Below, in pieces: positions 1 through 7,354 of a stretch of 33,577 nucleotides of DNA; the first letter of the stretch is position 1; every line of letters begins with the position of its first letter. A program made the position numbers and the translations under genes. Source of the DNA: Cytophagaceae bacterium (GTDB lineage Bacteria; Bacteroidota; Bacteroidia; Cytophagales; Spirosomataceae). The notes beneath the pieces were generated by a model. It did not search any database and had not been told where the DNA came from. It saw only the letters and a program-made list of their open reading frames with translations. The stretch spans positions 1-33,577 of the forward strand of contig CANLVU010000011.1 of NCBI GenBank assembly GCA_947494535.1, read 5' to 3'.

Positions 1-37
1 CTAGTTTCTCTCTTATGGGTGATACAACGTGCGACAT
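1..37 (-). CDS. actC: Start of ActC-like NrfD-family membrane subunit (partial, cut by window edge)
   Basis: Only the first 12 codons are visible, reading MSHVVSPIREKL from the ATG at 37. This resembles the short soluble N-terminus (SPIRE-type motif) of ActC, the quinone-binding NrfD-like membrane subunit of alternative complex III. It begins 30 bases after the actB stop on the same strand, the usual actA-actB-actC order. The call rests on position and a very short match, so it is an inference. Confidence 0.55.
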   Translation of the reverse strand, partial: MSHVVSPIREKL

Positions 38-67
38 ATTTTTATTTACTGTTTTACGATTAAAAAA

Positions 68-3000
68 TTATGCTTTTTTAGCATCCTTGTTACGAACTTT
101 CTTCAAGTAAGAGACATTAGGCTTCACGTTAATCTCTTCGATTACGTGGAAAGCGCGACCCTCTTTTTCTACTAATAATAATTTAGAGATCTCAGATACC
201 GGATCATTCATATCTCCAAAAGTAATGGCATTCGTAGGACAAGATTGAGCACAAGCTACTTGGATTTCTCCATCTACTGGACGGCGCTTCTCTTTCTTCG
301 CTGTCAACTTACCCTCTTGGATACGTTGAACGCACATCGAGCATTTTTCCATTACCCCACGTGAACGAACAGTTACGTCTGGGTTGATCACCATACGTCC
401 TAAGTCGTTATTGAAGTTGAAATCAAAGTCATCGGTTTGGAAATAACGGAACCAGTTGAAACGACGTACTTTGTATGGACAGTTATTTGCGCAATAACGT
501 GTACCAATACAACGGTTGTAAGTCATTTGGTTCAAACCTTCTGTTGAGTGTGTTGTTGCCAAAACAGGACAAACCGTTTCACAAGGAGCGTTGTTACAGT
601 GTTGGCATAACATCGGTTGGAAAACTACCTCTGGATTATCAGATGCAATCTCTAAACCTTTCAAATCTTCTACCTCTGCGTCAGATGAGTAATAACGGTC
701 GATACGCATCCAGTGCATCTCACGACGGTTAATCACCTCTTGACGGCCTACTACCGGAACGTTGTTTTCTGCTGAACAGGAGATTACACAAGCAGAACAT
801 CCGGTACAGGTATTTAAGTCGATCACCATACCCCACGCGTGGTTATTGTATTCGTGACCGTTCCAAAGCGTTAAATCAGTCGCATCCTTTTCTCCTTCAG
901 ACGTTTTCACGCGAGGAGTGAAGCTTCCTGCTTTTGCATTTTTCGCAAAGTCAGCTAACATCGTCTCTTGAACGACTGCTTGACGACCCATCACCGTTTG
1001 GTGCGTTTGCGTTTGAGCGATATCCTTTGTTTCGCCAGTTGCTGTGATAGAAACACCTTGTGTGCAAGTTCCTACACAAGCTCCATTGATTTCAGAAATG
1101 AAAGGATAAGCGTTCACACCCACGCCGTCAGCAGACTTACCTGCCTTCGTGCGACCGTAACCGATCGCAATAGCGATCGTATCTTGAGCTTGGCCTGGTT
1201 GAACTAAAACAGGAAGAGATACTTTATATCCTTTCGCGCTTACTTCAACTACATCACCTTGCTTTAATTTTAATTTAGTCGCAGTGGGTTGCGAGATAGC
1301 TGCATAATTGTCCCAACATGCTTTAGAAACTGGCTCAGGGAATTCTTGCAACCAAGGGTTGTTTGCTTGAGAACCTGTACCTAAACCTACTTTTTCGTAT
1401 ACGGTAATCTCTAAGCCGGTTGAAGAAGCAGTGTATGCTTTGCTAATCGCAGCAGCAGCTGCATTCACATCAACGGATGGGCTAGCAGTAGAAACGGATG
1501 CTGCAGTTGGTTCAAACACACCTTCATGAAGTGCATTGTTCCAAGCTACTTTTCCGCCTTTTAAGATGTTCTTCTCCCAGTTGCTTTCTAGGTATGCTTC
1601 AAAGTTAGATGACAAACCAGCCCAAGTTAAGAAACTTGACTGTGCTTGACGCGTTTTGAAGATTGTAGAGATCGTAGGTTGAGTTAATGAATAGAAACCA
1701 GCTTTAGGCTCTGCATCATTCCAAGACTCTAAGAAGTGAGAATCTGGTGCAATGAATTGACATAAAGAAGCCGTTTCATCTGCACGATCGTTTGTTGCTA
1801 AGCTTAAACCTACCTTTTGAAGAGCTGCTGCAAGAGCCGCACCCATTGGGTGGTTGTACACTGGGTTTGCATTATAGAAGATTACAGCGGCAACCGTACC
1901 AGCGCTAGCTTCTTTAATGAAGTTAGCCATTGCCATATCGTTACCTTGACGGTAGTTAACAGCTAAGCCAGTATTAAGTGTTGTGCCGTAAGCGCCTACT
2001 AAAGCGTTTGTTGCAGCAACGATTTTTTGAACTTCTGGATCATTTGAACCAGCTACGACGATAGAAGCACCCTTAGAGGCTACTAAATCTTTCGCTGCTT
2101 TCTCCAGGTGATCTACTTTAACGGATGCACCAGCGATGCTAGCTGCTCCTGTTAATTTAGCCACCGCATTGTATAACGCAACGGCTACTAAACCTTCTTG
2201 AGATGGTTTGTAAGAGGCACGGTAATCTGCGTTAGCACCTGTGTTCGAAAGGATAGTCTCGAATTGGTAGTGACGAGACATGTCTTTTTTACCTCCTTTT
2301 TCTGAGCTAACACGGCGAGTGATCGCCCATTGTGCCGCAAATTCAGTAGGAGCAATCCAAGAACCTAAGAAATCAGCACCTACAGAAACGATTGTCTTTG
2401 CTTGGCTGAAATCAATGTTAGGTAAAACGCCACCATGTGCTTGTGTTAAACCATAAGCAGGGTTTGCGTCATAGGTAATGTGTTGTGTTGTTGGGTATTT
2501 CGCAGCGAAATCTGCAATCACTTTCTTCGTAGTTGGAGAAAGGATGGTATTAGAAACGATGCGGATTTGACCACCTTTGGCAGCCACCTCAGCTAATTTT
2601 GCAGTAAATGCTTTATCTAATTGATTCCAATCAGTTGCTTTTCCAGCAGCCTGAGGACCTTTTAATTTCTCGTTATCATATAGACTCAAAACAGAGGCAT
2701 GCGCACGACCCGAAAGTACTCCCTTCGAAATAGACGATGATTTGTTTCCTTCGATTTTGATCGGACGACCTTCGCGCGTCTTGACTAAGATAGAGGCATA
2801 GTCGCCCCCGTCTGTGTAAGTAGATGCGTACCAGTTTGCGATCGTAGGTTCTACGTCTTCCGGCTTGTTTAAGTAAGGAATTGAATTCTTTACTGGAGAC
2901 TCACAAGCTGCTAAAGAAACAGCCGCTACCCCAAATCCTAAGGTCTTTAGAAAATCACGACGATGAGTACCTGCGCCATCTACTAAAGAATCTCCTTTAG

Positions 3001-3112
3001 CATCCGTTTCAGATGGCATATTGCCAAACTCATTGTGGATATTTTTGACAAACGATGGCTCATTGGTTAACTCCTCTATCCCTTTCCAATACCTCTTGTT
3101 CGAATTTTCCAT
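68..3112 (-). CDS. actB: Alternative complex III subunit ActB: Tat-type, molybdopterin-oxidoreductase-like plus iron-sulfur domain
   Basis: ActB is the large extracytoplasmic subunit of alternative complex III, which oxidises menaquinol and passes electrons to cytochrome c or directly to a terminal oxidase. The 1014-residue protein has an N-terminal twin-arginine motif (RRDFLK at 51-56) followed by a hydrophobic stretch ending in Cys70. A long molybdopterin-oxidoreductase-like region follows; in this family it holds no molybdenum. The C-terminal ferredoxin-like domain (about 755-1000) has four cysteine clusters: CTGCSAC...C starting at Cys769, CQHC...C...CP, CIGTRYCANNCP, and CSMC...CAQSCP. 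This fits the expected three [4Fe-4S] and one [3Fe-4S] centres. The gene follows actA by 45 bases and precedes actC, so one operon is likely. The unusually long pre-RR region (50 residues) is typical of Bacteroidota ActB. Confidence 0.95.
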   Translation of the reverse strand: MENSNKRYWKGIEELTNEPSFVKNIHNEFGNMPSETDAKGDSLVDGAGTHRRDFLKTLGFGVAAVSLAACESPVKNSIPYLNKPEDVEPTIANWYASTYTDGGDYASILVKTREGRPIKIEGNKSSSISKGVLSGRAHASVLSLYDNEKLKGPQAAGKATDWNQLDKAFTAKLAEVAAKGGQIRIVSNTILSPTTKKVIADFAAKYPTTQHITYDANPAYGLTQAHGGVLPNIDFSQAKTIVSVGADFLGSWIAPTEFAAQWAITRRVSSEKGGKKDMSRHYQFETILSNTGANADYRASYKPSQEGLVAVALYNAVAKLTGAASIAGASVKVDHLEKAAKDLVASKGASIVVAGSNDPEVQKIVAATNALVGAYGTTLNTGLAVNYRQGNDMAMANFIKEASAGTVAAVIFYNANPVYNHPMGAALAAALQKVGLSLATNDRADETASLCQFIAPDSHFLESWNDAEPKAGFYSLTQPTISTIFKTRQAQSSFLTWAGLSSNFEAYLESNWEKNILKGGKVAWNNALHEGVFEPTAASVSTASPSVDVNAAAAAISKAYTASSTGLEITVYEKVGLGTGSQANNPWLQEFPEPVSKACWDNYAAISQPTATKLKLKQGDVVEVSAKGYKVSLPVLVQPGQAQDTIAIAIGYGRTKAGKSADGVGVNAYPFISEINGACVGTCTQGVSITATGETKDIAQTQTHQTVMGRQAVVQETMLADFAKNAKAGSFTPRVKTSEGEKDATDLTLWNGHEYNNHAWGMVIDLNTCTGCSACVISCSAENNVPVVGRQEVINRREMHWMRIDRYYSSDAEVEDLKGLEIASDNPEVVFQPMLCQHCNNAPCETVCPVLATTHSTEGLNQMTYNRCIGTRYCANNCPYKVRRFNWFRYFQTDDFDFNFNNDLGRMVINPDVTVRSRGVMEKCSMCVQRIQEGKLTAKKEKRRPVDGEIQVACAQSCPTNAITFGDMNDPVSEISKLLLVEKEGRAFHVIEEINVKPNVSYLKKVRNKDAKKA

Positions 3113-3157
3113 ATAATCTTTCTTATTCAGACTAAAATTGAATCTAATTTATTTCTA

Positions 3158-4381
3158 TTAATAGTGACACTTAGAGCACTCTAAGCCACCGATGTTTTGA
3201 ACTTTCAAAGGAGTTTTGCTGTCCTTATTGTGAACCTCTACTAATTTGTCGTAGTAAGCATTACCTTTTGCGTTCACGTCTGTTTGACGGTGGCAATCGA
3301 TACACCAACCCATCGTTAACGATGAACGTTGTTCTACTACTTCCATCTTTTCGATTTCCCCGTGGCAATTTTTACACTCTAAACCACCTACGTTTGTATG
3401 TTGTGAGTGATTGAAGTAGGCCAAATCAGGTAAATTGTGTACACGCACCCATTGAATAGGCTCGTCTTTTTCTAAAGCTTTGTAGATTTTTTGAATCTCT
3501 GGAGACTCACGCTTGATGGCGTTATGGCAGTTCATACAAATGTTTGCCGAAGGTACGTTTGCTCCTTTTCCTTCATAAACACCGGTGTGGCAATAGTTGC
3601 AATTGATTTGGTTGTCGCCAGCGTGTAATTTGTGTGAAAATTTGATCGGTTGCTCTGGCGCATATCCTTGGTGTACACCTATACCGTAGGCTGCATCGAT
3701 TGTTGCTTTTCCTCCTAATAAGAAGACTAAAACAATGATACCCGTTTTAACAGCTGAATTAGCGGCTAAAGATTTCGCGTTTTCAGAAATTTTGTCAAAA
3801 AATGATTTACCTTCTTCTTGTTCCGCTTTCGCTAACTTACTTAGTGAATTTACAATAGATAATAAGGCGATTAATACGATTACCATGATGATTAGTAATC
3901 CTATCAAAAGCAATTCCATCATTCCACCAGAGGATTGAGCCGCCGGAGCTGCTGCACCCGCTGCTGGAGCTGCACCTGCTGCCGGAGCCGCTGGGGCTGC
4001 ATTCGATGCATCGATATATGCGACAATTCCTTTGATTTGAGCTTCTGAGAAGTTCGGATAAGGGGTCATTGCCGCCTTATTGAACTTGTTATACAAGTCA
4101 TTTGCATACTTGTCACCTGAAGCGATAACCGCTTGTGGATTATGTACCCACTTTACGATCCACTCAATCGGACGACGTTCGCTAATGCCTTTTAAACCTG
4201 GGCCTACTAAAATTTCATCAGTAGATGCGTGACATGCCGCACAGTTGTTTTTAAATAAAGTTTCACCTTCTGCTGCATCTTGTGCATAGATAGCTGTCGT
4301 AGTAGCAACTAAAAATAAGAAGGAAAATAGAAACTTAACGAGCGTTAATTTTTTGCAACACATAAATATAGATTTTCTCAT
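3158..4381 (-). CDS. actA: Alternative complex III subunit ActA: multiheme cytochrome with an extra N-terminal monoheme domain
   Basis: ActA carries the heme relay of alternative complex III. This 407-residue protein has six CxxCH heme sites. One (C47-H51) lies in an N-terminal class I cytochrome c domain with a candidate distal Met in MTPYP. Five lie in the C-terminal part (CNYCH, CMNCH, CKNCH, CIDCH, CSKCH, the last ending two residues before the C-terminus). A signal peptide precedes the first domain (hydrophobic to about residue 32, IYAQ). An Ala/Pro-rich linker (about 128-150) and two hydrophobic segments (about 153-176 and 215-232) join the halves. The pentaheme part is the canonical ActA; the monoheme domain resembles the separate ActE cytochrome of other complexes, so this is probably a fusion. 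A TAnnTTTG promoter box sits 15 bases upstream. A second possible start is Met7. Confidence 0.93.
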   Translation of the reverse strand: MRKSIFMCCKKLTLVKFLFSFLFLVATTTAIYAQDAAEGETLFKNNCAACHASTDEILVGPGLKGISERRPIEWIVKWVHNPQAVIASGDKYANDLYNKFNKAAMTPYPNFSEAQIKGIVAYIDASNAAPAAPAAGAAPAAGAAAPAAQSSGGMMELLLIGLLIIMVIVLIALLSIVNSLSKLAKAEQEEGKSFFDKISENAKSLAANSAVKTGIIVLVFLLGGKATIDAAYGIGVHQGYAPEQPIKFSHKLHAGDNQINCNYCHTGVYEGKGANVPSANICMNCHNAIKRESPEIQKIYKALEKDEPIQWVRVHNLPDLAYFNHSQHTNVGGLECKNCHGEIEKMEVVEQRSSLTMGWCIDCHRQTDVNAKGNAYYDKLVEVHNKDSKTPLKVQNIGGLECSKCHY

Positions 4382-4395
4382 ATTAATTCAGTCCG

Positions 4396-4403
4396 CAAAA
4401 CTA
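4396..4403 (-). promoter_or_regulatory. Bacteroidota-type -7 promoter box upstream of actA
   Basis: The minus strand reads TAGTTTTG followed by C, matching the TAnnTTTG(C) consensus of Bacteroidota primary sigma factor promoters. It would place the transcript start near 4389 and give actA a very short leader. Confidence 0.65.
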
Positions 4404-4550
4404 CAATCCGATTTTTTAGGAAACAATTAATTGCCTATTCATTTTTTGTATTTTTTTAATCAAATTAATTATTTAGAATTTATCAAAATAAAGCCCTACA
4501 ATTAAAATTGAACTATTTTTAGAATATTTTGCAATATGGTTATGGGCATA

Positions 4551-4577
4551 AAAAAACCTTCCAGATTGGAAGGTTTT
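4551..4577 (-). terminator. Intrinsic terminator of tRNA-Cys
   Basis: On the minus strand, directly after the tRNA CCA end, AACCTTCC and GGAAGGTT pair around a short AATCT loop and are followed by a run of Ts. This ends the tRNA transcript before actA. Confidence 0.85.
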
Positions 4578-4651
4578 TGGAGGTTTCGAGCGGATTCGAA
4601 CCGCTGTAGAAGGTTTTGCAGACCTCTGCCTAGCCACTCGGCCACGAAACC
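4578..4651 (-). tRNA. tRNA-Cys (anticodon GCA)
   Basis: The minus strand folds into a full cloverleaf. The acceptor GGTTTCG pairs with CGAAACC, the D arm is GCC/GGC, the anticodon stem GAGGT/ACCTT encloses loop CTGCAAA (anticodon GCA), and the T arm AGCGG/CCGCT encloses TTCGAAT. The discriminator base is T (U73), as expected for cysteine tRNAs. CCA is encoded at 4578-4580. The gene is a single transcription unit with its own promoter box at 4666-4673 and terminator at 4551-4577. Confidence 0.97.
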
Positions 4652-4665
4652 AATTAATTGGGATG

Positions 4666-4673
4666 CAAATTTA
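4666..4673 (-). promoter_or_regulatory. Promoter box of tRNA-Cys
   Basis: The minus strand reads TAAATTTG then C, an exact TAnnTTTGC match. It lies 15 bases before the mature tRNA 5' end, leaving a leader of about 8 nt. Confidence 0.65.
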
Positions 4674-4691
4674 GCTTTTTTTTAGATAAAG

Positions 4692-4810
4692 GCAAATGCT
4701 ATCTTCAAAATTGTGATGTTTTAGCTTTGCCTAAACCCAAATTGTGCTTCGCAATAATTTCTGGTTCAGGCAAACCTAAAATCAAACACAATTTCAAAAA
4801 AGCACTTTGC
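4692..4810. repeat. Long imperfect inverted repeat (about 119 bp) with apex ATTGTGCTTCGCAATAAT
   Basis: Arms of about 56-60 bases flank a three-base apex at 4748-4750. The left arm 4692-4747 matches the reverse complement of 4751-4810 over most of its length: GCAAATGCT against GCAAAGTGCT at the base, TTTTAGCTTTGCC against TTTTAGGTTTGCC in the middle, and AAATTGTGC against GCAATAATTT at the tip. The 22-nt apex 4739-4760 recurs with one mismatch in the hairpin at 7090-7148. It fills most of the first half of the 373-base gene-free stretch between the tRNA and the metallophosphoesterase gene. It may be a bidirectional terminator or a palindromic mobile unit; no gene is inside it. Confidence 0.75.
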
Positions 4811-5023
4811 TCTTTACTCTAAAATCTCTAATCTATTCAGTGGGCAGTCCGAAAGGAAAGAGTCCGAAGTGGAACATTTACCATTCACCACTTACCATTC
4901 ACCATCTTTACTCTCTACTCTATTATCTCTAATCTTCTCAGTATCCAGTAGTCAGTATTCAGTCCGAAGTGGAACATTTACCATTCACCATCTCTACTCT
5001 CTACTCTATTATCTATAATCTCC
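4810..5023. repeat. Degenerate heptamer (7-bp-periodic) array with an internal 100-bp duplication
   Basis: About 30 consecutive 7-bp units whose sequence drifts while the phase is kept. From 4992 the units are CTCTACT, CTCTACT, CTATTAT, CTATAAT. Before that come TTACCAT and TCACCAT, and earlier ATCCAGT, AGTCAGT, ATTCAGT. The last thirteen units before 5020 all end in T. Thirty bases starting at 4861 recur exactly at 4961, so part of the array is duplicated with a period close to 100 bp. It ends two bases before the stop codon of the minus-strand gene at 5025. No coding sequence is supported here. Confidence 0.85.
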
Positions 5024-5024
5024 T

Positions 5025-6251
5025 TTAGGATAAAGTAAACACCGAGATTTCCGGCGGCATCCCCACCCGTCCCGGATAACCTAAATAGCCGTATCCACGG
5101 TTCACGTAGATTTGTTGTTCGCCTTCTTGGTACAATCCGGCCCATTGTTTGTAAACATATTGGGCTGGAGACCAGCGCATTTCGGCGATTTTAACCCCAA
5201 ACTGTGTGCCATGTGTATGGCCTGCAAAAGCCACATCGATATCTTTGTATTTTTTGGTAACCTCCGCATTCCAGTGGTTGGGGTCGTGCGATAAAAGGAG
5301 TTTTGCCGACGCTTCTTCCGTCCCTTTGTGCGCTTTCTCTAGGTTGCCGTACCAAGGGAAACGGCCTAATCCGATGTTTTGGACGCCAATAATGGCTAAT
5401 TTTTCACCCGATTCCTCTAGGAAACGATGCTCATCCATTAAGAGATTCCAGCCCATTAATTCGTGAGCCTTCATCAAGTCTTGTAGGTTTTGTTTCTTCG
5501 CTTCTGGGCTACTCCAACGCACATAATCACCATAATCGTGGTTGCCTAAGGTACTGAAAACACCAAGAGGTGCTTTGACCTTTTTGAAGACATCGAAGTA
5601 GTTCTGAACTTCTTTGGACTCATTATTAACTAAGTCTCCAGTAAAGAAAACGACATCGGCTTTTTCTCGCATTAGCATCTCCACGCCCCCTTTAACGGCG
5701 GTTTTGTTGAAGAATGAGCCCGTATGTATGTCAGAAATTTGGGCAATTTTTAGGCCTTTAAATGAAGAAGGCAAGCCCTTTATTTTCAAAGGAATATGTT
5801 CTACGGTGTAGTCATGGGCACCGGAAATAATGCCAAAGGCAAAGGTAGCCGCCGGTACCGCACCTACTGCTAAAGCTGCTTGAGATAAGAATTCGTGGCG
5901 ACTGATCGCGCTAGGGTCTTTCTTTAATACTTTTTTGGTCCCCCATCTAAAAAAACGCGTGATATCTTCTAGTAACAAGAAGATAATAATAAACAGTTTA
6001 GTGATAACCGAAATCATCACGATCGCCATAAAAGTGATCCGAATTTCGTTTTTCCAAGCGTTTATGGGTAATGCATTGTAGGATAAGATTCCTACAAGAA
6101 TAAAAAGTGTAAAACCCCAGAAAACATTTTTTGCGGTAGTTTGAATGCTTTGTCGAGAATTTCGAAAAGCGGTTTTGACCGCCATCCAAACGTAATAGTC
6201 AAGCGCGATTAACACAATACTGATAAAAGGCACAAAAAACATTTTATTCAT
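5025..6251 (-). CDS. Membrane-anchored metallophosphoesterase (YkuE/YaeI-like)
   Basis: A calcineurin-like phosphoesterase, probably acting on phosphoester or lipid-linked substrates outside the inner membrane; the substrate cannot be told. The 408-residue protein from the ATG at 6251 has three hydrophobic N-terminal segments (about 5-25, 43-62, 70-95). A second hydrophobic stretch follows SRHEFL (about 118-143). The catalytic domain has the full motif set: DIH (Asp174, His176), GDLVNN, GNHDYG, a histidine in HDPNHW, and GHTHGTQFG. The last is usually GHTHGGQ, so one Gly is Thr. An in-frame extension 35 codons upstream would run through the divergent gene and its promoter, so I chose 6251. 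A box TAATTTTG at 6293-6300 supports this start. Confidence 0.88.
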   Translation of the reverse strand: MNKMFFVPFISIVLIALDYYVWMAVKTAFRNSRQSIQTTAKNVFWGFTLFILVGILSYNALPINAWKNEIRITFMAIVMISVITKLFIIIFLLLEDITRFFRWGTKKVLKKDPSAISRHEFLSQAALAVGAVPAATFAFGIISGAHDYTVEHIPLKIKGLPSSFKGLKIAQISDIHTGSFFNKTAVKGGVEMLMREKADVVFFTGDLVNNESKEVQNYFDVFKKVKAPLGVFSTLGNHDYGDYVRWSSPEAKKQNLQDLMKAHELMGWNLLMDEHRFLEESGEKLAIIGVQNIGLGRFPWYGNLEKAHKGTEEASAKLLLSHDPNHWNAEVTKKYKDIDVAFAGHTHGTQFGVKIAEMRWSPAQYVYKQWAGLYQEGEQQIYVNRGYGYLGYPGRVGMPPEISVFTLS

Positions 6252-6262
6252 AGCACTTAAAC

Positions 6263-6270
6263 TATCTTTG
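6263..6270 (+). promoter_or_regulatory. Promoter box of the SDR-like gene
   Basis: TATCTTTG followed by C matches TAnnTTTGC. The predicted transcript start is near 6277, 25 nt before the ATG at 6302. It lies within the leader of the opposite-strand gene. Confidence 0.65.
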
Positions 6271-6292
6271 CGATTCAATTGTTCCAAAGGTG

Positions 6293-6300
6293 CAAAATTA
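6293..6300 (-). promoter_or_regulatory. Promoter box of the metallophosphoesterase gene
   Basis: The minus strand reads TAATTTTG followed by C, an exact consensus match. The predicted start near 6286 gives a leader of about 35 nt to the ATG at 6251. It ends two bases before the ATG of the plus-strand gene. Confidence 0.6.
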
Positions 6301-6301
6301 C

Positions 6302-7096
6302 ATGAAAAAGACGATAAGTATTTACGGGGGCGGTTGGGTAGGCGCACCATTGGCATTTAAATTAGCTTTAGCGGACTTCGATGTGCGTGTTTCGGCCTCG
6401 AGTGTTTATCAACAAGCGGCTCATCCGAAAATCAAGGTTTTGGATTTCAGAGCAGAACCAGAAATGCCAGCTGAGAATTGGTCAGCAATGAACGATTCGG
6501 AGGTCCAAATTTGGGCCATTCCTCCACGTCGCAAGAAAAATGCAGAAGAAACTTACCTCGCTATTTTGCAAGATTGGGTTGATAATTTGCCTGTAGGCGC
6601 TGCTAAAAAACTCATTTTCCTCTCATCTACATCGGTCTATGCGAATGTGTCTGACACAGTAGATGAAAATTCAGGCATTAACGAGGATTCGTTGATGGCC
6701 AAAGCCGAAGCCATCGTTTCCTCCTCTAAAGTGCCATCACTTATCTTGCGTTTAGCGGGTTTAATGGGCGGCGATCGCTACGTAGCCAAGTATTTCTCTG
6801 GCAAACGTAATGATGGCGCGAATTGTCCAATCAACTATGTTCACAAAGATGATGTGGTCGCTTTGATTGCATTAGCAGCGGAGAAAATTGATTCTGGTAT
6901 TTATAATATTGTAGCTCCTATTCATCCCACAAAAGGAGATGTAGGTGAAAACGATATCGAACGTCGTGGAATGCCGGCTGGCTACTGGGATTATTCGGTT
7001 TCTTGCTTAGGCGGGAAAGTGGTCTCGGGCGATAAGATTTGCCAGGAGTTGAATTATGAATTCAAATGGCCGGATCCTTTAGAGTTTCCTTTATAA
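6302..7096 (+). CDS. NAD(P)-binding SDR-type epimerase/dehydratase-like protein (YeeZ-like)
   Basis: A 264-residue extended short-chain dehydrogenase-like protein of unknown substrate, cytosolic. The N-terminus has a nucleotide-binding loop GGGWVGAPLA (about 9-18) and a later SSTSVYA strand typical of the family. The usual catalytic YxxxK is not intact: in the expected place the protein has LMAKAEA, so the Tyr is replaced (Met) while the Lys is kept. This suggests altered or absent oxidoreductase activity. A GTG at 6290 is in frame but lies in the opposite promoter, so the ATG at 6302 is preferred. The gene ends inside the left arm of a hairpin at 7090-7148. Confidence 0.8.
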   Translation: MKKTISIYGGGWVGAPLAFKLALADFDVRVSASSVYQQAAHPKIKVLDFRAEPEMPAENWSAMNDSEVQIWAIPPRRKKNAEETYLAILQDWVDNLPVGAAKKLIFLSSTSVYANVSDTVDENSGINEDSLMAKAEAIVSSSKVPSLILRLAGLMGGDRYVAKYFSGKRNDGANCPINYVHKDDVVALIALAAEKIDSGIYNIVAPIHPTKGDVGENDIERRGMPAGYWDYSVSCLGGKVVSGDKICQELNYEFKWPDPLEFPL

Positions 7097-7148
7097 TGTT
7101 TGGGTCAAAATTGTGCTACGCAATAATTTTTTACCCAAACATTATAAA
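7090..7148 (+). terminator. Long hairpin overlapping the stop codon of the SDR-like gene
   Basis: A 16-bp perfect outer stem (7090-7105 with 7133-7148, core TAATGTTTGGGT/ACCCAAACATTA) encloses an imperfect inner stem, AAAATTG to CAATAATTTT, with an A-bulge. The TAA stop is inside the left arm. The tip 7108-7129 is the same as in the 4692-4810 repeat except for one base. There is no long T-run after the stem, so function as a terminator is an inference. Confidence 0.6.
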
Positions 7149-7192
7149 CGAAATCTCTTCTACGTCTCTTTATAATAATTAAGAGTTTTTGG

Positions 7193-7255
7193 GAGTGAGA
7201 TAAGAGAGTATAGAGAAGAGATGTTAGATTATAGAGAGTAGATAGGAGAGCAGAG
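7193..7255. repeat. Degenerate heptamer array, nine units ending in AG
   Basis: Nine consecutive 7-bp units all end in AG: GAGTGAG, ATAAGAG, AGTATAG, AGAAGAG, ATGTTAG, ATTATAG, AGAGTAG, ATAGGAG, AGCAGAG. Read on the minus strand they are CT-initial units (CTCTGCT, CTCCTAT, CTACTCT and so on), the same family as in 4810-5023 and 11665-11713. Confidence 0.85.
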
Positions 7256-7354
7256 ATTAATTGTGTGAAATGTTTTCAGGGGAGCCAATCAGAAAATATT
7301 TGTGTAACAACCTTTTCGATTGGCTCTGCTGAAAATATTACACAGTTAACTCTG
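7251..7354 (-). terminator. Long imperfect inverted repeat at the end of the M20 gene, probable terminator
   Basis: The left arm (7251-7290, ending GGAGCCAATC) is complementary to 7318-7354 (starting GATTGGCTCTG), with small mismatches. The right arm covers the last four sense codons and stop of the minus-strand gene. The loop region continues as GAAAATATTTGT against ACAACCTTTTC with a GTA tip. Its left arm overlaps the end of the heptad array. A terminator role is inferred from position. Confidence 0.6.

Noticed and set aside
4692-4810. Insertion sequence or MITE
   Set aside because: No target-site duplication could be identified by eye and there is no transposase; kept as an inverted repeat of unknown origin.
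4810-5023. CRISPR-like repeats
   Set aside because: The units are 7 bp, contiguous and degenerate; there are no spacers and no cas genes.
5025-6356. Longer form of the metallophosphoesterase with a 35-residue N-terminal extension
   Set aside because: The extension would overlap the divergent gene and its own promoter box at 6293-6300; the ATG at 6251 fits better.
7090-7148. Integron attC site (folded palindrome with a bulged base)
   Set aside because: The conserved RYYYAAC/GTTRRRY boxes do not fit, and no integrase or cassette structure is present.
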